A DNA stretch of 64,000 nt from positions 363,495 through 427,494 of the forward strand of contig NZ_VTPX01000003.1 in NCBI RefSeq assembly GCF_008298015.1, read 5' to 3'. Of this stretch, positions 55,955-64,000 are shown piece by piece (position 1 is the first letter of the stretch; every line of letters begins with the position of its first letter). Source of the DNA: Salinicola corii. GTDB taxonomy: Bacteria > Pseudomonadota > Gammaproteobacteria > Pseudomonadales > Halomonadaceae. The notes beneath the pieces were generated by a model. It searched no databases, was not told the origin of the DNA, and saw nothing but the letters and a program-made list of their open reading frames with translations. The position numbers and the translations under genes are program-made.

Positions 55955-56267
55955 GCTGTGCTCCTCCCTGACGCTGGTCGCTGCCAGGCCGAAATGGCTG
56001 ACTGCCGTCGGCGGACCGACGACGCCGCACCAACGGCATCGAGGCCCGTGATTCGAGAGCGCGCGGACGCACGCCATCGGTGATATGAAGGTATCGATAG
56101 GATCGAATGTGGTGAGGCCGAGCCTCGGCAACCCGAAGGTTTCAGAGATCGAGCGCTCGGCTCTCGGCAACGCCACCGACCGACCGGGCGGTGGCCCAGA
56201 GCGCCGGATGGGGAATCCGGCGCTTGGATAGCGTGCGGGAGGCGCAGCAGGCGGCCTCCCGCCGGAT
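55955..56267. other. Hairpin-rich gap between kdsC and kdsD
   Basis: 313 bp, unusually long for this tight operon. Three hairpins are visible: 56235-56242/56255-56262 (8 bp), 56200-56209/56215-56224 (10 bp, 5-base loop) and a 7-bp GCCACCG/CGGTGGC stem near 56172-56195. None has a T-run. It could hold an internal promoter or RNA-processing signals. Confidence 0.5.
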
Positions 56268-56842
56268 TTACTGAACGATGCGGCGCAGCGCCTCGTCATC
56301 TCCCAGCATATGCGCGTACATCCCGGCCAGGTCGAAGCCGCGCGCCGAGAGCAGGTCTTCGGCGATTTCGCGCGCGACACCGCGCCCGCCCTCGGTTGTC
56401 GTCACGTAGTCGGCTGCATCGAGAACCAAGGGATGGGCATCGGCCGGGGCATAGGCCGCGGCGACTTCCCGCATCACCGGGATATCGATGACATCGTCCC
56501 CCGCGAACGCGATACGGTCGGCAGCGATACCCTGCTCCTCGGCGATCTGTTGGATGGCTTCGAGCTTGCGACTGAAGCCAATCTTGATCACGTCCATGCC
56601 CAACTGGGTAGCCCGTGTCATCAGCGGCTGGCTCGATTTGGCCGACAGCACGCCGCTTTTGATGCCGTGCTGCCGAAGCAGTCCGATCGCAACGCCGTCA
56701 CGCACGTTGAATGGCTTGAGCGCTTCGCCCTCTGGTCCGATCAACAGCGTGCCATCGGTCAGCACGCCGTCGACATCGAACAGCACGAGTTCGATCTGGT
56801 CACGAAGATCCGGACGAGGCATCGATCGATCTCGACTTTCCA

Positions 56843-56843
<1 letters not shown>
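56268..56843 (-). CDS. kdsC: 3-deoxy-D-manno-octulosonate 8-phosphate phosphatase
   Basis: 191 residues. HAD-type phosphatase that removes phosphate from Kdo-8-P. The nucleophile motif FDVDGVLTDG (Asp23, Asp25), the SAKSSQ motif II, KLEAI, and GDDVIDIPVM with the metal-binding Asp pair follow the KdsC pattern. ATG 56843 overlaps the kdsA stop as TGATG; ATG 56822 is an alternative nearer the conserved part. Confidence 0.93.
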
Positions 56844-58897
<2,054 letters not shown>

Positions 58898-58905
<8 letters not shown>

Positions 58906-59983
58906 AGCACTGCCCGTTATGCTGGTAGAGTTTCAAGAGTTCGGTATTCATGCTGACCGGCGAGAAATCCCGCTCGTAGCGCTCACGGCAGCGCCGCCCC
59001 ATCGCCTGCCGGTCGCAGCGGTCGAAAGCGGCCATCGCCGTGGACAAGGAGGCCGGGAAGTCGTCGAAATCGAAGACGAAGCCGGTATCGCCATGGCTCA
59101 CCAGTTCGGGCAGCGCACCGCGGTTCGAGCAGATCACCGGCGTGGCGTTTCGGTAGGCTTCCAACACCACCAGGCCGAATCCCTCCCAGCGACTGGGGAC
59201 GATCAGCGCCTTGGCCCGCGCGATCAGTCCGTCCAGCGCGGTATTGTCCTGCCAGCCGAGAAATTCCATGTTGTCCCGGGCGGTGAACGTGGCATCGGAA
59301 TCGACGACATTGCCGCCGACGATCTTCAGCAGCGGGCGATCTTCGCCCCAGAACGCGTGGAGTTTGTCGAACCCTTTCTGACGATCGAAACGCCCGATGA
59401 ACAGATAGAAATCCTCCTTGCGTCCCTCGCCGATTGCTTCCCGGGTATCGCGCACACAGTTCTTGATCAGCAGCGTCTTATCCCCCATCCCAGCCTCTTC
59501 CAGCAGCGTGCGTTCGTACTCCGAGATGGCGACGACGCCGTCGGTCCGTTGATACAGCGCTTTCTCCACCCACTGGATGCCATGCCTCTTGAGGCCGGAG
59601 GTGCGATGCGGGTCGAACGCAACCCCATGAGGCTGGTAGATCAACTTGGCCCCATGGAAAGAGATCGGCAACGCGCGACAGAGAAAACCGGCGAAGGTAC
59701 TGTGGACATGCACCACATCGGGACGCGCCTTGGAAACCGCGCCACGCAGGCGCATGGCAAGGTGTTTCAGTCGCTGAACCCTGCCATCACCTTCGAATCC
59801 GACGATGTGGATCTTGCCCTCCAGCTCGTCGATGTCATCCAGGTTGATCTCCTCGAGCTGAGTGCGGGGCAGTAGCACCGATACAGCCTCGACTTCGGGA
59901 CGTCGCGCCTGTTCCGCCACCACATTGTTCAGATAAGTGGCGATGCCGCCGGTCACTGTCTCGCAGACATGCATGATTTTCAT
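58898..59983 (-). CDS. GT4-family glycosyltransferase
   Basis: 361 residues, GT-B fold. Opening MKIMHVCETVTGGIATYLNN; HVHSTFAGFLCR and YQPHGVAFDPHR in the acceptor domain; FIGRFDRQKGFDKL and VPSRWEGFGLVVLEAYRNAT (E-x7-E motif, about 273-281) in the donor domain. Probably adds one sugar of the polysaccharide repeat. It begins four bases after the wzy-like stop and overlaps the KpsS-like gene, so it is tightly in the operon. Donor unknown. Confidence 0.92.
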
Positions 59984-59987
59984 GAAT

Positions 59988-61139
59988 TCACTCGCTGAAG
60001 GAGAGCATTACCAGCAGGGAATATATAATGAAGGTCGGTACTAAAATGAGAGCAGCATCCGAAAATGTAGCCACACCATACATAAGACAACCGATACAGG
60101 CCGCACGACTAACGGGTCGATTGATATCAAACAGGCTTCGTGCCATCACAATATTCGAAAAAAACATCAAGAACGGCAGTAGCCCGATGAGTCCAACGAA
60201 CTCGGCCACCGAAACATAGGGGATTTCGTAGGACCAGTAGAGCGGCACATGCGAAATAAAATTCGCGTTAACGAAATATTCAAGATAACTCGCTCGCCCA
60301 CCCAGATTGGAATCAAATAGAAAAGTCACATCTTTTCCCATAACTCCCAGCAACGCCATCATTCCTGGCACAGCAATGCATAATAGAACACAGATCACGA
60401 TCAACTTTTTGACCGATATTGCTTTATTGAAAATGAGATACTCAAAAACACAATATAACAACAAAAGCGCCCAAGCTGTTCTCGACAACGTTAACATGAT
60501 TGTCAACATTAGCAGTAAAACCCATTTTCGACTTCTTTCAATGACCGAATATATTGGCAGCAACATAATCATGCAGACAGCATAGATATTGCCATTATTG
60601 TAGGTAGAGAACAGTTTATAGATGCCTCCTCGGTCATTCATGCGAGATTCAAGAGTTTGGTCCGCCCCCAAAGTCGTCGTCAACAGTGGAATAGAGAAAT
60701 ATTGGCCTGTGGCGACTTTATAAAGAAATAAAAATATTCCAAACGCCGACGCAAAACGAATACACATTACGAGTGCTCGCAAGAGGTATTGCAATCTGTC
60801 TGGCGTCAACTGGCTGGCCCAGACATAGAAAAATAGTGGAACAACGACCAAAGACATGACATAACCGACATAAGCTGCCGGCTTGGCAATACCATTAATC
60901 AATGTAATTGATAGGAACAGCATCCAGAAGGGAAGCAGTAAAAACATATAAACATCATACCCTCCTCCTGACGCCATGCCTCTCACGAGAAATTTCGCAA
61001 TCAAAAATGGTAGTGACAGGCAAATCAGCAGATAAATACCGTTCAAAGGTATACCAGATATTGCAACGCCAGACTTTGGGATAGCAATAGCCAATACTGC
61101 GAAAGCGGCAATATAAGCATGCCGAACATTTATGACCAA
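59988..61139 (-). CDS. Wzy/O-antigen-ligase-type polysaccharide membrane protein
   Basis: About 383 residues with 10-12 hydrophobic segments and a larger loop near the end. Contains SRTAWALLLLYCVFEY and, before it, MNDRGGIYKLFSTYNNGNIYA (short pieces of a family-like loop), consistent with the Wzy polymerase/WaaL ligase superfamily. No single motif is decisive. Start codon uncertain: TTG 61139 with AGGTGA upstream is preferred; TTG 61181 also lies in frame. Strongly AT-rich: bases 60541-60600 are 22/60 G+C, against 40/60 in kdsA at 57061-57120. Wzy genes are commonly divergent and exchanged. Confidence 0.8.
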   Translation of the reverse strand: MVINVRHAYIAAFAVLAIAIPKSGVAISGIPLNGIYLLICLSLPFLIAKFLVRGMASGGGYDVYMFLLLPFWMLFLSITLINGIAKPAAYVGYVMSLVVVPLFFYVWASQLTPDRLQYLLRALVMCIRFASAFGIFLFLYKVATGQYFSIPLLTTTLGADQTLESRMNDRGGIYKLFSTYNNGNIYAVCMIMLLPIYSVIERSRKWVLLLMLTIMLTLSRTAWALLLLYCVFEYLIFNKAISVKKLIVICVLLCIAVPGMMALLGVMGKDVTFLFDSNLGGRASYLEYFVNANFISHVPLYWSYEIPYVSVAEFVGLIGLLPFLMFFSNIVMARSLFDINRPVSRAACIGCLMYGVATFSDAALILVPTFIIYSLLVMLSFSE

Positions 61140-61216
61140 ATTATATTCACCTTGACCCAATAATGACAAATTACCGACCAACCTGATACAAACACAGGCG
61201 ACGGATAAACATCACA

Positions 61217-61939
61217 TCAGTTCTCGAAAACACTTCCCAACAGTTTAGCATCTTCCGCATATAATCGGGCCACAATATCGACACTTTTCGAATCGTACAT
61301 GCGACGATAGTCATCACCACCGCTGGAGTTGACTCTGGTAATATTGCGCTTGGGCAGGCCAAGGCGCTCCTGAATAATTTCGACTCCTTCCGAAAGATTT
61401 TCGACACTACCCAAAAAATCGAGATCATTCATTCCATTGACAAGAATAAATTTTGACTGTGGGACAAAGTGAGTCCAACTCATAATTTTGGCCGCCAACG
61501 CGTCATCTTCTAACGCATGAACGAAGTCCTCGAACGCAGAATAGCGCCTCAGGTACTTTTCAAAAAATTCCTGATCATACACCCCAAACCCGCCATTCTT
61601 CAGATAGGCATAAGCAGAATAAAAACGACTCCAGACGTTTCTAGAGAACGCAAATTTGAACGAGCTGGCATATTTCTCCGGATCAGCACTGAGGTATTGC
61701 GAGAGATAATTATGACCTTTCGGAGTCATTTCGAAAAGAGATTTCGCCACGCCGTTGCCTGCGTTCTTGGGGATATGAACGAAGATAACATTGTGCATAT
61801 TTTCCAGATCGCTGTAAGGATTTACCCGCTCTCTTGCCAACCGATCTCTTACTAGCAACGGGACGATGCTGCGGTATATCGGTTGCACGTAGCCTTTCAG
61901 TCCGGTTTTCGCAACAACGGCTCGGCCGTACTGGAACAT
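61217..61939 (-). CDS. PAPS-dependent sulfotransferase (Sulfotransfer_2-like), copy 1
   Basis: 240 residues. The 5'-phosphosulfate-binding loop FVHIPKNAGNG is at about 54-63, and the 3'-phosphate-binding region RNVWSRFYSAY at about 100-110, both characteristic of Golgi-type carbohydrate sulfotransferases and their bacterial relatives. A later WTHFVPQSKF block matches the family's substrate-side motif. Likely transfers sulfate from PAPS to a sugar of the polysaccharide. AT-rich (61561-61620 is 25/60 G+C). ATG 61939 has GGAGA. Paralogous to the next gene upstream. Confidence 0.88.
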   Translation of the reverse strand: MFQYGRAVVAKTGLKGYVQPIYRSIVPLLVRDRLARERVNPYSDLENMHNVIFVHIPKNAGNGVAKSLFEMTPKGHNYLSQYLSADPEKYASSFKFAFSRNVWSRFYSAYAYLKNGGFGVYDQEFFEKYLRRYSAFEDFVHALEDDALAAKIMSWTHFVPQSKFILVNGMNDLDFLGSVENLSEGVEIIQERLGLPKRNITRVNSSGGDDYRRMYDSKSVDIVARLYAEDAKLLGSVFEN

Positions 61940-62074
61940 GGCATTCTCCAGAAATTATGAAAGCAACGCTTTTTGGACTATCGGCAACGCCATTAAGTGT
62001 ATTTGGCGACTGAACATTCTCTATCGAGCCGGAGTGATAGTCATCGAGAATCGGTTATTCGGCACCGACGAGGA

Positions 62075-62770
62075 TCAGAACGTGTATTCGAACGCGTCAA
62101 TATCCTCAGCATAAGCACTCCGAACGATGCTTTTCAGACTCTCGTCATAATAGTTTTCGTAAGAATCGCGCTTGCTGGCATTAACTCTGGCAAGATCGGA
62201 GGCCTCAGGGTTGATCATCGTCTTCATTGTCTCGAAATCGGAAGGTAGCGACTCGAAACGGGCGATGAAATCGACGCCCAACTGGCCGTCGCGACGTACA
62301 AGAAAACGCTTCTGTGGCGTGAAGTGCTCCCACTCCAGAATCGTCTGCCGATAGTCGGGATTTTCCAAGCGCTGGATGAACGTTTGAAACTCCACATCAC
62401 TGCCGATATGGCGCCTGAAGAAAGCCCCCCCATTAGAGCGGGCATCGAGGCTACGCAGATAGAAAAAGGCTGAAACCAACCTGTCCCATGGGTTTCTGAC
62501 CACGGATACCTTACGATAGGCGTCATACTTCTGCCGATTGCGCTCGTAGCATCGCAGCTTGTTGTGTCCCGTACCGTTCGGCGCGTCGAGAAGCGACCGG
62601 GAGATAGCCTTACCGGCCGCCTTTGGCACGTGAACGAAAATACACTGGAACTGATCTTCCCAGCGTGAATAGGGATCCTTGATGTGGTTAATCAGATTCT
62701 CGCTCTTGGCCGGTCCAATAATCGGGATAAGCATCGAGCTGACCATCCGGTATTTCGAGATCTTCGCCAT
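62075..62770 (-). CDS. PAPS-dependent sulfotransferase (Sulfotransfer_2-like), copy 2
   Basis: 231 residues. Same family as copy 1: 5'-PSB loop FVHVPKAAGKA at about 45-55 and 3'-PB motif RNPWDRLVSAFFYL at about 92-105, then WEHFTPQKRFLV matching WTHFVPQSKFIL in copy 1. The two ends also share an AEDxxxL/F pattern. Divergence is high, so the duplication is old and acceptors may differ. ATG 62770 lies 7 bp after the cysN stop; the long frame to 62911 is inside cysN and is not real. Confidence 0.88.
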   Translation of the reverse strand: MAKISKYRMVSSMLIPIIGPAKSENLINHIKDPYSRWEDQFQCIFVHVPKAAGKAISRSLLDAPNGTGHNKLRCYERNRQKYDAYRKVSVVRNPWDRLVSAFFYLRSLDARSNGGAFFRRHIGSDVEFQTFIQRLENPDYRQTILEWEHFTPQKRFLVRRDGQLGVDFIARFESLPSDFETMKTMINPEASDLARVNASKRDSYENYYDESLKSIVRSAYAEDIDAFEYTF

Positions 62771-62777
62771 ATCATTT

Positions 62778-64000
62778 TCACCCAATCTTCCGACATCCCC
62801 ACTCTGGGTAGAAGTCCCGGACATAGGCGTTAAGCGCCTTTTCCGCTTCGGTGTAAACGCGGTCGGCACTGGTGATTCCAACTTTCCCCGCCCCGCGCAC
62901 CAATCCCGCACCGACAGTGATATTGGTCAGCCGGTCGATCACCACGAAGCTCCCGGTTCCCGGGCTCTTGCGGTAGTCGTCCAGCGGCACGCTAACCGTC
63001 AGCTCGATCTGGCAGCGACCGATGGCGTTGAGCGCTAACGTCTCGGCGGCGTGATGCTCGAGCGTGTTGACATCGATCTGGTAGTCGATCGCAGCGACCT
63101 TGCCGGCGATCTCCTGCGCGCCAATCTTGAAGTCGTAGAGCCGACCCGGCTCGAGAGCGGTGTCATGCATCCAGACGATATCGGCGACCAGCGCGCTGGA
63201 CTGTGCGACCTCGGCGTCCGCCGCGACCAGCCAGTCGCCGCGAGAGATGTCGATCTCGTCTTGCAGCGTCACGGTGATCGCCTGGCCGGGATAGGCCTCC
63301 TCCAGATCGCCATCGAAGGTGACGATGCGCTCGACGCTGGACCGCTTGCCCGACGGCAGCGCCTTGACCGCCTGCCCGGGGCGCAGAATGCCGGCTTCGA
63401 GCGTGCCGCAGTAGCCGCGGAAGTCGAGATTGGGCCGGTTGACGTACTGCACCGGCAGGCGCAGATCGGAAAGATTCGAGTCATGGGCGACCTCGACGCT
63501 CTCCAGCAGTTCGAGCATCGCCGGGCCGGGCCGGCCGTCGACCTGGTACCAGTCCATCTTCTCGCTGCGATTGACGACGTTGTCACCGTCGAGTGCCGAC
63601 ATGGGGACGAAACGAATGTCCCTGGCGTCGAGCTTTTCGGCGAACTCGCGATAGTCGGCGACGATCTCGTCGAAGCGGGCCTGGGAATACTCGACCAGAT
63701 CCATCTTGTTGACCGCGATCACCAGATGCTGAATGCCCAGCAGGTCGGCGATGAAACTGTGGCGTCGAGTCTGCACCTGCACGCCGTGACGGGCATCGAT
63801 CAGGATGATCGCCAGGCTCGCCGTCGAGGCACCCGTCGCCATGTTGCGGGTGTACTGCTCGTGGCCCGGCGTATCGGCGATGATGAACTTGCGCTTGTCG
63901 GTGGAGAAGAAACGATAGGCGACATCGATGGTGATGCCCTGCTCGCGCTCCGACTGCAGGCCATCCACCAGCAGCGCCAGATCGACCTTGTCGCCGGTCG
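62778..64000 (-). CDS. cysN: Sulfate adenylyltransferase subunit 1 (CysN), C-terminal part; 5' end beyond the window
   Basis: About 407 residues are visible and the frame is open to the window edge. A GTPase partner of CysD that drives ATP sulfurylase, making APS. Visible motifs: [23 protein letters not shown] (switch region, in pieces), G3 [10 protein letters not shown]4 NKMD, then beta-barrel domains with [17 protein letters not shown]. The P-loop lies outside the window. It ends CRKIG with no fused APS kinase, consistent with a separate cysC at 54.4 kb. Translation of a sulfotransferase begins 7 bp after its stop. Confidence 0.95.
   Translation of the reverse strand, partial: TGDKVDLALLVDGLQSEREQGITIDVAYRFFSTDKRKFIIADTPGHEQYTRNMATGASTASLAIILIDARHGVQVQTRRHSFIADLLGIQHLVIAVNKMDLVEYSQARFDEIVADYREFAEKLDARDIRFVPMSALDGDNVVNRSEKMDWYQVDGRPGPAMLELLESVEVAHDSNLSDLRLPVQYVNRPNLDFRGYCGTLEAGILRPGQAVKALPSGKRSSVERIVTFDGDLEEAYPGQAITVTLQDEIDISRGDWLVAADAEVAQSSALVADIVWMHDTALEPGRLYDFKIGAQEIAGKVAAIDYQIDVNTLEHHAAETLALNAIGRCQIELTVSVPLDDYRKSPGTGSFVVIDRLTNITVGAGLVRGAGKVGITSADRVYTEAEKALNAYVRDFYPEWGCRKIG

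Overview
The window is one contiguous piece of a GC-rich gammaproteobacterial chromosome. Gene content and order point to the Halomonadaceae (Halomonas, Salinicola, Chromohalobacter or a relative). This rests on protein similarity recalled by eye, GC-rich coding, a Pseudomonas-like class I fumarase, a RegB/RegA-type redox pair and the thrS-infC-rpmI-rplT-pheS-pheT-ihfA cluster. The species is not determined. I saw no prophage structural block, integrase, transposase gene or CRISPR array.

Layout. 1-1.6 kb: end of a ribokinase-type gene and a nucleoside hydrolase (nucleoside salvage). 1.7-7.1 kb (minus): acylphosphatase, YihY-type membrane protein, HypT-like LysR regulator, cardiolipin synthase, class I fumarase. 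7.3-14.1 kb: a broken endonuclease VIII (nei) remnant, uvrB, a Cys-less HMA-fold protein, ygfZ, tatD, mscL with a zinc-ribbon tail, prfC. 14.4-17.6 kb: redox sensor kinase and regulator, inositol-phosphatase-family protein, glutaredoxin 1. 17.7-23.6 kb: MFS transporter, LPLAT acyltransferase, LysM/degenerate LytM lipoprotein, a GT4 plus PAP2 pair behind a possible PHO box, AlkB. 23.7-30.2 kb: glycine cleavage, with an AGCS symporter and gcvT on one strand and gcvH and gcvP divergent. 30.2-30.5 kb: a 271-bp MITE-like inverted-repeat element that supplies the stop codon of the next gene. 30.5-34.5 kb: LysR regulator, YfcL-like protein, ppnN, small membrane protein, MioC-like flavodoxin. 34.6-41.7 kb: the ihfA-pheT-pheS-rplT-rpmI-infC-thrS translation cluster, with infC apparently starting at AUC. 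42-47.9 kb: OmpA/TSP3 lipoprotein, DUF2489-like protein, cysQ, DASS symporter, tRNA-Pro(GGG), LrgA/LrgB pair.

48-64 kb is the most interesting part: a surface polysaccharide locus. Read in the direction of transcription (minus strand, right to left) it encodes sulfate adenylyltransferase large subunit (CysN, cut by the window edge), two PAPS-dependent sulfotransferases, a Wzy/ligase-type membrane protein, a GT4, a KpsS-like capsule protein, KdsA, KdsC, KdsD, APS kinase (CysC), a WcaJ-type priming transferase, an OafA/SGNH O-acyltransferase and a tiny Tat-signal protein. Facing it is a 790-residue beta-helix protein with a phage-tailspike-like N terminus. Together these predict a Kdo-containing, sulfated and O-acylated polysaccharide. 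PAPS is made inside the operon (CysN, CysC) and the by-product PAP can be removed by CysQ at 44 kb. The sulfotransferase, wzy and cysC genes are visibly AT-richer than the Kdo genes, suggesting a sulfation module added to an older backbone.
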